Below are positions 22,626-35,179 of a stretch of 64,000 nt of DNA, piece after piece. The DNA comes from Gnetum montanum (lineage: Eukaryota > Streptophyta > Gnetopsida > Gnetales > Gnetaceae), in the NCBI GenBank assembly GCA_015680685.1, contig MNCI01004926.1, positions 414,897-478,896 on the forward strand, written 5' to 3'. The position numbers and the translations under genes were made by a program. The notes beneath the pieces are model-generated. The model was given only the letters and a program-made list of their open reading frames with translations, was not told the origin of the DNA and did no database searches. Numbering within the stretch: position 1 is the first letter of the stretch; every line of letters begins with the position of its first letter.

Positions 22626-23404
22626 TGATGAGTAGCATTTTCGGTCGACCATGATATCGCAGCTTGTCTCCTCATCTATAAATAAAAGGTAGATAGATAA
22701 GTTAGGAAGCAATTAGTAAGGAAGTAGTTTTTAGTTTAAGTGTTTTCATTTCTTTTTCTAAACACTTCTCTCCCCGTGTATGCAGTGTGGTGATTGTAAT
22801 TGTACGGCATCCTTATTTGAGTGTGTTGTACTTGGACATGCACATGACCAAAAATAAAGATCGAGATTACTTCATCATTGTAGCATTCACTTAGCTTAAT
22901 TATTTAATTAATTTTTATTTACTGCTTTCCCAGTTAATCTATTCTCACCATTAAGCTCCTATTAAACATGGAATAAGTATGACTTGATTACGAGCATTTA
23001 AGTGTGAGTACTTGGTAACTCAGTAGCGTACCTAGGATCTGCACTTGGTAATCCCAATAGTAGTCATGCACAAAGTCCAAGATGTGTACGGATAATCAAG
23101 GAACGGATGCTCATCGCACTTAGGCTAGCTAGATTCTCTCTCATCCTTTCTCTCTCCTAGCCTAGTTAATATTATCTTTCATTGCCTTTAGGAGTAGCAT
23201 TAGGTTAGAATACATCATACACCTCACCCTGGACTAAACCATACGTGACAAAGCTAATACTAGTCTAGGTGGGAAGACAACAGACTGCGACCTAAGGCTA
23301 ACTATCTAGATGCCCCAGCTAGTCCATCTGTGGAGTTTGACCACATCGCGCGTGTAACGCTCGTATTTGTATGGTTGAGTGTAGGGGTACCTCGCCACTC
23401 ATCA
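22626..23404 (+). repeat. Solo LTR (type B) with perfect CTAAA target duplication
   Basis: 779 bp from TGATGAGTAG to CACTCATCA, flanked on both sides by CTAAA (22621-22625 and 23405-23409). There is no internal DNA on either side, so this is a solo LTR left by recombination between the two LTRs of a full element. TATA region at 22674-22684 (catctataaat). The sequence is related to the 3' LTR of element 2 and, more distantly, to the LTRs of elements 3-5. Confidence 0.93.
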
Positions 23405-23959
23405 CTAAAGTTAGACATATAATTCAATGAGTATAAGCCTTTTCCAAGTCTAAAGTAACTCAGAGAGACATCTATTTACAAATGTAGATGTCTATGAGTA
23501 GACATCTATCTTTTAGATGGATGTCTAAGGGTAGACATCTATGGATGGATGTCTATTCTAGTAGTAAAATGCCTATTCTAAAGCATGGAAAGTTTTAGAG
23601 ATAGCTATCATGGATTATAGATCTACATGAATTTTAGGCAAGATAAGAAAATGAAAACTTACTTGTACTTATATCTCTTGTTGATGGGAGATCATGAAGT
23701 ATATGGAGATTGGGAATGAGGTTCTCCTTTTGGAGTTCCTCCTATCATTGTAGAAATTACTTGTATTTCCAATTTTTGACTTTCCTTCATAAAATTATTC
23801 ATGAAATTTCTCCCTTTCTCTTCCTTTTGTTCGACTCTCCAAACCTACTTTCTTTTCTTTCCTTCTTGTTTTATCCTTCACTCCTTTTTGTTCTACAAGG
23901 TATTCTATCTAGGCACATTTGGGTAAGACCAAGGAGTCATATGGTATGATTAAGTACTC

Positions 23960-25439
23960 ATGATATTTTAAATTACAATTCCATTGCTTATGCCCAATTT
24001 TATCACAATAATAGCATATAACATTTCCACTTTGAGTAAAATGATTAAACCTTAGAGCTATATTTTGTTTAGATGAAGTGCTTATTGATACTTCTAGCCT
24101 TGGTGTAGTCTTTTTTTTAGATGAAGTGTTTTTTTATGCTTCTTCATGTTTACAACATCGTAGTCCACTTTTATCATGTAGATCTCTTCCTTGTCCAAAA
24201 ACTAAGTGAAGGGATTCCTTTCCTTTGACAAGTCTCTCATTCACAAGTTTTATATCTACAAGTTCTTTTTCAGTCTACTCATAAGATAGGGTTAGCCTTT
24301 GATTCTCATCCCTTAGGTCTAAGTTTTCTTGTGAGAGATCTAAATATTTTATGTTAAGTTCAGATAATTCTTTATCCTTATATTTTAGGGACTTCTTCAA
24401 CTTGATACAAAGACTTCGAAAGGACAAAAGTTCACTACATAATAGATCATACCTATCTTCATCTATTTCTATTATTTGATCATCATCTTTAGTTGTTCAA
24501 TTGTCATCCTTCATAAGAGCCATACAAATGAGATTGGAATCTTACATGGTCTCTACTTCCTCTTCACTTTTTTCTTTATCCCAACTGGTGAAGAAGTTAT
24601 TCTTTTTAGACTCAGCTTCAGATTGATCTCCTTTTAAAATCCTACTAGCACTAGGATATTCAAAGGCCACATGGCACCTTCCATCACAAACCTAGCATTC
24701 TATAGAAAATGCATCAAAATTTGAATTTTTAAAATTCTTACCCTTTTCTTTAACTTTTTTCCTAGATTGATTGGACCCTAGTTGATTAAAGCATCTTCCT
24801 TTTCTAGTAAGAATTCTTTGAACTCTCCTTGATAGAAGAGATAGTTCATCTTCACTATTTATTTCTTATTCAACAAACTCCTTCTCCTTTAATGCATATT
24901 TGATGGTGATAGGCTTTTGTTTTGTTTCTCCTTCACTTATGAGATTCATCTCATACACAATAAGATCACTTTGAAGCTCTTCAAATTTTAGCATTGAGAA
25001 ATCACTAATTTCTTCCATGGCTGTGACATTCAATTTGAACTTGGATTGCAAAGTTCTAATCATTTTTATAATCACATCACTTTCTAGCAAGTCCTTGCCC
25101 ATTCCTCTAATTGCTACAACAAGATTGTTTGTCCTAGAGAAGTAGTCCTTAATTTTTTCTCCTTCTCTCATTTTCAATTTATCATATTACTTTGAAATAC
25201 TAGAAGTTTTATTATTTTACTATTGATGTACCTTAATAGGTTGCCTCTAATGTTTGCCAAATTTCTTTGGCAATCTTACATCTAGCTACTCTATTAAATT
25301 TAGATTTGCTTAAATCATAATAAAGATAATTCTTTGCCTTAAAATCAAACATGAACTTATCTTTTTCATCTTGCATCCATTTTTTTTGTGGCTTGAGTGC
25401 TCTTGTGGTGCTCCACTTCAGAGTGTTTCGTGCCATCAC
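23960..25439 (-). pseudogene. Ty1/copia gag (UBN2 type) with zinc knuckle
   Basis: The minus strand from 25439 down gives a recognisable copia Gag. 25439-25233 reads through WMQDEKDKFMFDFKAKN to CKIAKEIWQTLEATY. 25177-24866 has MREGEKIKDYFSRTNNLVVAI, matching the UBN2 Gag core. A lysine/glutamate-rich coiled region follows (about 24500-24200). A knuckle-like CWVCDGRCHVAFEYP (final Cys lost) sits at about 24690, and a proper CX2CX4HX4C (CYYCDKIGHKQWNC) at about 24010-23970. A few stops break the frame. The first 20 residues fuse with LTR copy 3 sequence, so the normal leader and primer-binding site are missing. Confidence 0.8.
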
Positions 25440-26358
25440 AACCTTTATAATATTTGAGCTCTACTCCAGAGTGTTTCATTGCTACAAAACCACCTAAACC
25501 TGCTAGTTTCCAACAAGCTCAAAATATGGTTTAACAGATCCCACAACCTTTACAAAATGTGCGCTCCACATCAAAGTATTTTATTGCTATAAAATCACTT
25601 AACCTTACAAAGTCCCAACAAGCTCAATGAATATGCCTTCCCACAAGAAGCACATTAACCCCATAGGGCTACAAAGAAAGAAAGAAAGAAAAGATCAAGA
25701 AAATAGTGTAACTTGATTTACAAAGTCCTTGCAATTGAAGCTCACTACATGTAATACATACAAATGATGAATCAATGAAGAACAAAAAGAATTCTCTTTG
25801 AGCAACCAATGATAGATCTTTTAATGAATAGTACTTGCACATTTCCCAATAATTCAACTTAGTCCTATACCCTTTGAGTTTCCAAAAACTCCTTGGAATT
25901 AATGCAATGAATATTAAATGTCTAGTTTGGATGTCTACTTTGAAGATGAGACATCTATCCATAAATAGCCTCAATTTAGAAGAAACTTCTACCTAGAAAT
26001 GTATATGTTTATACTTAGATGTCTACCCATAGATGTTTATCTTAGGAGGTAGGCATCTTCTATTAAATTGAGACATCTACTTTGCAAGACCGTTTTAAAT
26101 TCTACCACATTCCTTTGTTATTTGGCATCTTAGCAATCCTCAAAACATCTTCATTTGGCTTTTAGACTCCATTTGAATTCTAGCTCTTATCATTTCTTCT
26201 CAACGCTCATAATGACATCTTGACATAGCTCTTATTGTAGCTCAACTCTTCTTTTGAAGTCTTAGTACTATTTTCTTCTTCTTGGTCCTCCAAGACTATA
26301 AGTACAAACACATTTCTACATTTTCCATTTTCTCTACACTTTTGTCATACCAAAAGGT
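25432..26358 (-). repeat. Copia LTR copy 3
   Basis: Matches copy 1 (about 20145-21078) in order and orientation, including the tandem 104-bp units, the aatacatacaaatgatgaatcaa block and the AGACATCTA cluster (25930-26080). It lacks the part equivalent to 20004-20145 and joins the gag frame directly, so a deletion or recombination removed the LTR end and leader. Confidence 0.65.
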
Positions 26359-27215
26359 TAACACAAATGACATTGATTAGTGAACATTTTAGATGTGTAT
26401 GGACATGTTCAATATATTGAAAATTCTTTGACATTCAATCAAGAGAACATAGTCAATACAACTTTTGGAGGTTGCTAATAAGTAACTTGTTATCAATGGA
26501 CAAGCATTTATGAGGTTACAAACTCATCATTCTAGCTTGAGAATTAAATTTTAGTCAATATCATGCTTCATTGAGGGTAGTGTGAGGAGCTAGGACCTTA
26601 GGATAGCTATAGGGTTGATGTTATCCATAATATAAACCAACAATTTATCTAGACATGCATGATGGTTTATAATCCAATAGTTTTTCTTTTCTTACATAAG
26701 GATTAATTTTTAGTTAGTATCAACCTTGTAGTTATTCTACTGTCTAATGCTGGAAACCTCACAAAAATATAACCATTAAGAGCAAATTAAACATCTCTAG
26801 ATAACTTATGCATTTAGTGATTAATTATATGTTAACATTTATATGCATAAATACCTTTTTTAACACTAAAAATATGTTTTAGTACCTTCTAGTCTTACTC
26901 TAGAAATCTTTTGTATGAATTTGCTCTACATGAAGGTGAACTAAACCTTCCTTCATGTATGCCATGCATATTTAACTAGAATTTTTAGAGGAGGTTAAGG
27001 TGGAGCTAGTAGAAGGATTAACATTACATAAAAGCTAATCTCTTTATCTATTTCTATTAGATTGATGGTTATGTTATCAACTTGTAATTTGAGCCATAAA
27101 TGTGAAATTTCTTGTTTAACTCTAATTTATGTTGTAATGAGGCCTAAGGGGACAAGGATTTTAAAGTAAATATAAATTTATTAAGTTTCTACGTATCAAG
27201 TGCTTTTGTAGGTTG
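26359..27215. other. AT-rich DNA, no gene seen
   Basis: No credible frame and no recognised repeat. It separates the copia LTR from element 2. Confidence 0.5.
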
Positions 27216-27220
27216 ATAAG

Positions 27221-27911
27221 TAATGAGTGGCGAGGTAGCCCTACACTCCACCATACAAATACGAGCATTTCACACACAATCCGGTCGAACTCCGTAGACA
27301 AACTAGTTGTGGCATCTAGATAGTTAGCCTTAGGTCACAATTCGTTGTCTTCCCACTTGGACTAGTATTATCTTTATCATGTATGGTTTAGTCCAGAGTG
27401 AGGTGTATGATGTGGTTTCTAATCTAATGCTACTCCTGAAGGCAATGGAAAATAAGATTAACTAAGCTAGGAGAAAAGGGTAAGAGAGAATCTAATCTAG
27501 CCTAAGTGTGATGAGCATCTATTCCTTGATTATCCTTATACATCTTGGACTTTGTGCATGACTACCACTAGGATTACCAAGCGCAGATCCTAGGTACACT
27601 ACTGGGTTACCAAGCAGTCACACTTAAATGCTTGTAATCAAGCCATACTCATTCCGTGTTTAATAGGAGTTTAAGGATGAGAGATATTAACTAGGAAAGC
27701 CATAAATAACAATTAATTAAATAATTAAACTAAGTGAATGCTGCAATGATGAAGTAATCTCTATCTTTATTTCCAATCATGTGCGTGTCCAAGTACGTCA
27801 CACTCGAATAAAGGATGTCATACAATTACAATCACCACACTGTGGGCATACACGAAGAGGAAAAGGGAGAGAAAGAAATTAAAACACTTAAACTAAAACT
27901 ACTTTAAAAAC
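27221..27911 (-). repeat. 3' LTR of element 2, truncated, type B
   Basis: Matches the R-U5 part of the solo LTR at 22626-23404 (for example the blocks around acttcatcattgcagcattc and ctcactctggactaaacc on the complement) rather than the type A LTR at the other end of the same element. The terminal TG/CA is decayed (plus strand starts TAATGAG). The U3 with the GATATC array is absent. Confidence 0.8.
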
Positions 27912-28139
27912 TGACACCAATGTATCTATGCTTTTGTTGTGGGTGTGAGTTGTTCCCCCAATTCATTCCATGCACATTGATGAGTCGCTCTTTCGATTAG
28001 TTGTCAACCACTGGGTGTTTTCTTGTTGTGTGGTTGCTACATATAGGTACTTTTGTATGTTAACTTCATGGGCACACCTATTGCATGTAGGCAATGCTGA
28101 ACATTCCTATACACTATTACCCTCTGTATCATTGTATGT

Positions 28140-31101
28140 GATGCATGGAACTTTCTTCTTCTTAATCTTTTCATAAGCATTTTCCTTAGATATTTCCAGG
28201 CCTAGGCAGGCGTTTATAGTACTGAGCCATGCCCTCCCCATTATAATTGGGAAGTCCCCTTTATTATTTTTGACTTATATCACTAGGAAATCAGCTGGGT
28301 ATGACCAACCACACACAGTGGTAACAATGTCCTCCACCAATCCCAAAGGAACGATGATGGACTAATCAGCCAACTCTAAGCGAATATTGCTCTTCTTCAG
28401 TGGAGGCAAGTTCCTGGCTTTATACATTTCTTGGGATATTAAGTTGACTCTGGAACCTGAGTCAACAAGAGCTTTCCGTGGTTCATTCCCAGTGACTTGG
28501 AGGTAGATTAAGGGACTTCTAGGATCAGAGAATTTCCTGGGAAGGTGGCCCACCTTTATCCAGTCAATGACAGTATGTGTTAACATAACCGTTTGTGTTG
28601 AGCTCTATTTTTGGTTTGAAGGGAGCTCCGAAGCCTTCTTTGATGGAGAGGCGTTTCAAGGCTCAACCGCTTGTGGTTGTGATAGCTTGTTTGGACTTTT
28701 GGTTCTGAAGAAAGGTCTTCTCTTTGTATGGTTGTCAAAACCAGTAGTGGGTTGAAGGTTTACAGCTCTCATAGCATTTCGTTGCTCTGGGTGAGTGGGG
28801 AGTTCCCCTTGCATTGCTGGAGCAGGTGGTAGCGAAACTATCGGTGTAAGAGTCACGGATGAATTTATAGGACGGTATGCATGTGGTGTATCTCCCATAG
28901 GAGAAGGAGTCCTATAATACTCCCAAACTTGGTAGTGATATTGTGGGGTCATGTGATTAACAAAGTCACTTGGAGAAACTGGTTGCTGCACGTAATAGCC
29001 ATATGGATCTAGTTGCCGGTAAGGGTATCGTTGCCTAGGCGGTCGCATCCCCCATGACTGTGGGTAGTGCCACTACTGGTGTTGCTCAATAGGTTGTGGC
29101 AAAGTTCCAATTGGATAATATGTTAAGGGTTGGTAGAATTTCCTTGGGTTACCTTGGGGATAAGATAACCGTTGGGGTGCTTGTCGTTTGTTAAGCCTTG
29201 GGTTGAGTGCATACACCCCAGACTCTTGTAGATGTGAGATTATCGGGCGACATCCCTTAGGATGGTCATATTGGCATATCTCACATCCACCATCATCATC
29301 TGTATTGGAATCCACAACCTCATCGGTGATAGTCATTTTTCCCTTACCCTTGTTACGTGCAGGGTCTAAATCTCTCCTCTTTTTCTTATCATGGTCACTA
29401 CCTCGCTCCTTAGACTCCTCTACAATTTCAAGGACAGTTTCCAATCTACTATCCAAGGAGTCCCACATTTGATCTACCTTTGCTGACACTTTGGTTGTTA
29501 ACTTTTGAAGCTGTAAGGTTTTCCTATTCACCAACTCTTTAAGTGGTGACTCATCCTCCTCATCACAGAATCTCACTCCCCTTTTTCAGAGGGAAGGATC
29601 ACGGTTATATTCTTCCACACTTTCTCTTTTCTGTAGTTCATCTTATTCCTTAGCTACTTGCTCCAAAAATCTATGCACCTCATGGGACCTAAGCTCAGAT
29701 AATCTCCCTTGGGCATATGTTCCAAGGGTTCTCCTAGTTTCGTGCCTAAGCCCATCTACAAGATGGTGGAGTTGATCCCGTTGTGCATAGCCATGGCCAG
29801 GGCAATGATGTAACAATGCATAATATCGACCCATGGCAGCATCCAAGGGTTCATGATTACTCTGCTTCCATCCTTGGATCTGTTTACATAGCTTGGACAC
29901 TCAGGAGTACATTTGATATTTATTGTTGAATAGTTCTAACATCGTACTCCACCTTCTAATGGATTCTGGTTCTAAGGACCGGTACCAGCTTTCTACTTCC
30001 TTTATGAGTGTCCGTGGAAACAATTTTAACTTCTGCCACTCATTTTCAATATTCTGCAAGGCACAAGCATCATGGAATTCTTGTAGATGATTCTTCAGAT
30101 CAGTGTTGTATCCCCCCTCAAATCGTGGGACATTATTCATGTCTAGTCTCTTGATTCAACTATTTTTTTGATGCCTTGTAGGTATTCTCACAGCCTCCGT
30201 AATGTCTAACATACTTTGGGTGGCAAGTAGGGGTTCTTCGTTGTCCTTCCTCTCATGGCATCTATGATGCCTATGTTGTTCCCTACTTTCCCTTTTACCA
30301 TGCCTTGACTCCCTAGAGTGCCCTCGTCCTCGCTCTCGACTCTCTCTTTGAGGTTTCTCATTTTGTTTATCCTTACACTTATCCTCACAGTTGGTTTCTT
30401 TGTGACTGCATTTGGATGTGGAAGGAGAGGGTGAATGATGTGATGAAGGTGAAGAAGAAGGGGAACCATCACCATGATGATGTTTCTTACCTTCTCTTCG
30501 GTGACTACGACCTCGATCGTGATGACGATCAGACCGCTCGTCCTTATCATTCGTGTGTGTTCCCTCATTAAATACTTAGTGTTCATGGGAATTAGAACCA
30601 GGGTTATGAATCATGGAGTGTAGGTTTTGATACCCCACCTCCTCACCATCGTTAGGAGGGGGAACATCATTCAATGGGGAACCCATTATAACCGGTTCAC
30701 CATCTCCAATTTCGCTTAGGACGTGCGGATGGGGCCCTTTACCCTTCAACGATGTATGGTAGCTCTCCTACTGCATGTCCCTTAAACATTACACTAGTGT
30801 GGAATGGTAATCCCTTGTGTCATAATCACATGCAATGTATTCAGCATATAGCTGCATCATTCCTATCTGTGCGAGAGCACAAAGGAGCATGTTAGGGACT
30901 GCTTGATCTGGAGGTAATACTATGTTTCCTTGCAAGTCTCTCCATCACATTTGTTCATCTTGATGGAGGATAAAGGTAATATTAGGTATATACCCGATAC
31001 TGTTGAGGAACTAGCGGATCTGGGTTATTTACATTGTGCCGTCAACTGTCTCTTGTGTGATCCCTGGGCGGTGAAGTGCTTTTATGAGAAGAAGAAGACA
31101 T
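28140..31101 (-). pseudogene. gag-protease of element 2, best preserved copy
   Basis: Starts at ATG 31101 (serine run, as in element 1). After one shift in the basic Ser/His-rich part, a single frame holds from 30140 to about 28140, broken by a handful of stops (for example at about 29900, 29640, 29072, 28655). Order: Gag core 30140-29643 (SWYRSLEPESIRRWSTMLEL, ending near CPGHGYA); acidic/coiled 29576-29280; zinc knuckle CX2CX3HX3C (CEICQYDHPKGC) at about 29280-29245; P/Q/Y-rich 29250-28656; protease 28586-28140 with active-site D-S-G at 28463-28455 and IIMGRAWLS. The gag landmarks are Athila-like. No pol follows. Confidence 0.82.
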
Positions 31102-31224
31102 GTTGTTTTGTTAATGTGCTATTGATCGTTATTTAATTTTTCTTATGATTAACCCTAAGGGTTTGTTAAGCTCCCAACAATGTGGATGATTTCCTATGTT
31201 CTACTTAGCGCACAAACAACTTAG

Positions 31225-31242
31225 TCCCCGGCAATGGTGTCA
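31225..31242 (-). promoter_or_regulatory. Primer-binding site of element 2
   Basis: The minus strand reads TGACACCATTGCCGGGGA next to the LTR, close to the tRNA-Asp complement TGGCGCCGTTGCCGGGGA (three G-to-A or C-to-T type changes). Confidence 0.8.
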
Positions 31243-31243
31243 A

Positions 31244-32031
31244 TGATGAGGCGAGGTACCCCTACACTCAACCATATGAATACGAGCATTACACATGTGA
31301 TCCGGTCGAACTCCGCAGACTAAGTGCTTACACACCTTATGGAACACCTAAAGTTAATCAATCGTTGTCCTCCCAAGCTTACTTGTATTTTTCACAGTTG
31401 TATGGTTAAGTGAGCTTGAGGTATATGATTTTTATATCTTTTATGTTTTTATCACCTATGCTAAGAGGGGAAAGGGTGAAGAGACTAAGTAACTAACTCT
31501 CACTAACTAAGCTCTAATCATCATAGCATAAATATCCATTCCCACTTTCCATTTCACACCATGAACCAATGCAACGCTACTGGGATTACCAAACGCTATT
31601 CGTTACTCGGATTACCAAGCGTAATGCACTTGCTTGAAGCAGTCGTACTGAATGCACTTAACTATGAGAGTTGAGGGTTGAGACAGATTAATTGTCTAAC
31701 AAATCATTTAAACATTCAATAGTAATTAAATTCCTATTTAGCTTAGTCCATATGTTGCAAGGTTTATCTAAAAGTTCGTCTTTATTTCTGTACACAAATG
31801 TGTGCTTAGGTACAGATTTGCTCGAATAAAGATTCGTTCACTTTGGGACTCCTAATACGGGCACATGGAAATTATTCTAACTTTGGAATGGTAAAATGGA
31901 AAAAATTTGGCTAAGGTCTAGATCTAGATGGGAAAACAAGGAAGAGCTGCCCCTTATTTATAGAACTAGCGACGGGCTGCGATATCACGTGCATGATATC
32001 GCAGCATCCAACGTGATATCGCATCCCATCA
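31244..32031 (-). repeat. 5' LTR of element 2 (type A)
   Basis: 788 bp. The minus strand begins TGATGGGATGCGATATCACG and ends CGCCTCATCA (3 bp shorter than the others). It is homologous along its length to the LTRs of element 1. The GATATC array lies at 31978-32027 and the TATA region at about 31957-31967. Confidence 0.88.
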
Positions 32032-32159
32032 ATAAGCATTTAAGTTGTTTAAGGATCTATTAAGAAATTTTTTTTTGTTTCTCACATCTTTAAGTGATTT
32101 CTATAAATTATTTATGATTGTTTTCAAAATGTAAAAAGATACACCTAGAGCTACAACCT

Positions 32160-32770
32160 AAAGAAAAAAGATGAAGTTTTTAGTAAGTTTAGAAACTTTC
32201 TTAACAGAATGCAAAATACCATGAGTTTTCTAATAAAAGAAATCAAAGAACATAAAGAAGAATAATTTATAAATAAAACTTTTAAAGAATTATGCAACAA
32301 GTAAGGCATCTTTCATCAAACCATATGTGGGTATAGCCCACAATCAAATGGCATTATTGAAAGAAATAGTAGAGCTCTTCAAAACATGATAAGCTACCTT
32401 ATTAAGAATGTAAAATTGACCAATAAATACTAGACTGTGGCCATAATCATATCAACATACATCATAAATAGAATTATTAACACTAGTAGCAAAGATAAAT
32501 CTTCACATAAAATCATTTACAAAAAATTACCAAATGTCTCTTACATGAAAACATTTATCTTTCATTACTATGTGAAGACTCCCAAATAGTTTATCAACAA
32601 GCTTGATGATAGAGAAAAAAATGCATCTTTCTAGGTTATGACTCCAAAACCAGTGGGTATTCATACTATGATTGTATGGAATATAAATGGTACTCCTTAA
32701 GAGATGTGGTATTTCTACAAGAAAAATTTGGAATTTACTAATTTTCAACAAAATCATTAGAAAGTAGAAA
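32160..32770 (+). pseudogene. Ty1/copia integrase core remnant
   Basis: Plus-strand translation gives an ordered copia integrase. It runs EVFSKF-like through NKTFKELCNK (family form GGEF.N..F..+C), GIFHQ, then GYSPQSNGIIERNSRALQNM (family form YTPQQNGV.ER.N+T), then a YIINRI segment, PNVSYMKTF, the INKLDDREKNASFLGYDSK segment and RDVVF. This covers the second half of the catalytic core, with the catalytic glutamate in the IIERN motif, and the C-terminal region. A few stops are present. It begins just right of element 2, so the upstream part may be on the other side of that insertion or lost. Confidence 0.82.
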
Positions 32771-32935
32771 CTCGTGATGTCCTTGTGATCCACTCATGGT
32801 ATTCTTAGTTTTATTTTTTATCTCTATTTTGAAATATCACAACTTATGTTGTAATACCATGACTTTTGGTAAAACAACTTTCATCAATTTTCATCATATT
32901 TCTATTACTAAAGATAAGAATAAAAATTATTATTA
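32771..32935. repeat. Second copy of the repeat found before element 1
   Basis: Matches parts of about 10670-10828 (ttcttagttttattttttatctc, then cacaacttatg and accatgacttttggt motifs, ending ttactaaagataag). The sequence continues normally past the point where element 1 is inserted in the other copy. Confidence 0.55.
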
Positions 32936-34990
32936 TGTATCAACTAGACCACCATAGACCATATACACATTAATAACTCCATTAATACATTATCCAAGAT
33001 AGCCTCCTATAAGTCCTTCTATCATAGGACCTCAACAAACCATATTCCGGCTCATGAATTTGGTCTCATGACATGTGAAGTGTCTTTATGACCCATGCCA
33101 CTTGCATGAAACTCTTGATATAACATTTATCAATCATAATAACTTTCTTTGCATGCAAGAAACTAAATGACATATGATCTCACATAGGATTTGACATGAT
33201 TGAAGGCTAGATGTTTGCCACTCCTATGTTGGATGGACGTTCAAGTCTCATCATCTACGATCAACCAAATATTACTCTGATATACTTTCATGCTTGGGTC
33301 ACTTGTATCTCAGCCTACTATAATCACATTAGAATTGTTACTATTAATGTTAATTCCTCTCAAGTGAGGCTAATATTATTTAAGGAAAATATTTTTTAAC
33401 ATGCTAGCAATTCCTCCTCTCTCATCATTATCTGAGACTTTAATGTTATTATTCTTAGCTCTCAATGCTTCTATGGTCACATAAACTCTAAACTGTTCTT
33501 CTTATAGTATCTTCAAGACATTATGTATGTCATTCAGATTCCCCTCATCACTAGATGCTATACTTAGAAAAGATCACATCCTATGAATTGTGTTTGTACC
33601 TTTCATATTAACAAACATTTCTCTCTCTCTCTCTTGCTCTCTCCCCTCCCCCTCTACCCTTTCTTTGATTACTAGTCTCTTTTCCTTCCTTCCTTGCAAC
33701 TTGTGGAGCTTCTTAGATCAGTAATCCATCATTTCTTAGCTTGGCTATGTTTATCATTCCTCCTCTTGCTTTTACATTAAAAACCTTTGGCTCACCATAA
33801 TGCAAAATCAAGATTATCATTCTTATCATGCAGGAACATGCAAATACCCAATGTTAATTCCTTAGTGCTCATCTTAATGCCCTCCATAAAATTCTCCTCA
33901 AGTAGCATAAACACATCCTTAAAATCCTTTTACAAACACTCTTGTAACTTTGCACTCTACTTAATAGTATCATCTTGAAGGATCTGACAAATCCATGATA
34001 CTGATAATTGTAGCAACACCTTCATAGCCTTATGTAGATCAAGGAGCTTTATTGAACGCAATTTTTGAGGGTTACCTAGCTCACCAATGGTGATAATAGC
34101 ATGCACTACTTTCACTAGAAAGTCAATGCTAGAAACTAGAAAGAAATGAGTCTTTCCTTCATCAGTAAAATAGATAATATAATAACATTTCCATTTGAAA
34201 TCTTCTATGCATCAAGATAGACAAAGATGTAAAAATGTGAAGAATGCAAAACCATATTTTAGAATAATTTCAAGAACATGAGGCTATTTAGAAGACATTC
34301 AAAAATACATAAAGAAGATGAGTTTATATTATTTATGAATTCTTATATATAACATAATAAAAATAACACTGCCATGAAAACCAACTACTATTATGGTGTG
34401 CAAGCATTGATGTGTGAATTTTTCTTCAAAGAATAATATTAAACTGATAAATGCAAAGTATAATACATGCTTTTATCTAAAGTTTAGTACCATGGACTGG
34501 TGATTCTTAAAAAGTATTTTTCATAGCTTTTATAAAGTAAATGGTTAAATAAATAGTACATGATGAGTAGTGTAAATGTGACAATGTCAATACTATTTCT
34601 TTAAATTACAAATTCTTTTGACTCATTTTCTTTTCTAGGGTTATGTAGAAGTGTTATTCCTATTTAGTATAAGTTATATATTCTTATGATCCATTATCTT
34701 TCACAAGATAAAAATAACATGACCAAAAAAGAATGAAATGAAAGACATAGACACATCATTTTCTTTGGTTTCAAAGTCTAATTTCACTTTCATGTCACCT
34801 TTCCATAGTGAAGAGTCAAAACGTTTTTAAAGAAGCTACTTATCCATGATTTGGTTTCTCTACCCTCTTCTAGTTGGTAATGTTATGAACACTACATATT
34901 TTTGGAAAATATATCTTCACTGCATATTTTTTGTGATTTGGAAGATGTTCTTTTTGTGCATTAGTTCGTTCTGAATCATTCTGAAGCTTT
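32936..34990. other. No gene seen
   Basis: AT-rich, with many short chance frames. A (tc)n-rich microsatellite lies at about 33622-33655. No transposon or gene motif was recognised. Confidence 0.5.
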
Positions 34991-35014
34991 CTGAAGTGCT
35001 GCGTACTTTGAGGG

Positions 35015-35027
35015 TGGTATCGGAGCC
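35015..35027 (+). promoter_or_regulatory. Pararetrovirus primer-binding site (tRNA-Met complement)
   Basis: TGGTATCGGAGCC differs by one base (A to G) from the TGGTATCAGAGC core complementary to initiator tRNA-Met used by Caulimoviridae for minus-strand priming. It lies 153 bp upstream of the movement-protein frame, as expected for a leader. Confidence 0.7.
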
Positions 35028-35179
35028 TTGTTGCGGTTCTTTATCATTCACAGCCAGGGGTGGCCATGAGGGTTGCTTGTAAGATCATTCTTGTAGTGCT
35101 GTAAGACACGCAGTAACAGCCGACGAACAAGCGAGTAAGTCGTGCAAGCCAGAAGCTGAACACAGAGTAGGCACGTCTA

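Larger units (their letters stand above)
27221..32031 (-). mobile_element. Element 2: gag-protease LTR retrotransposon with mismatched LTRs
   Basis: Bounded by ATAAG at 27216-27220 and ATAAG at 32032-32036. On the minus strand the order is type A LTR (32031-31244), primer-binding site, gag-protease (31101 to about 28140), then an abrupt join at about 27911 to a U3-less type B LTR ending at 27221. The internal DNA equivalent to element 1 positions after about 15010 (tandem array, membrane frame, polypurine tract) is missing, together with the U3 of the 3' LTR. No RT or integrase is present. The two ends carry clearly different LTR types despite a matching target duplication. Confidence 0.8.

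Noticed and set aside
23710-23949. 79-codon plus frame with hydrophobic stretch
   Set aside because: Lies antisense near the copia gag tail in T/C-rich DNA; no homology recognised.
20650-26080. Repeated AGACATCT motifs considered as a CRISPR-like array
   Set aside because: Spacing is irregular, both orientations occur, and the context is a plant copia LTR.
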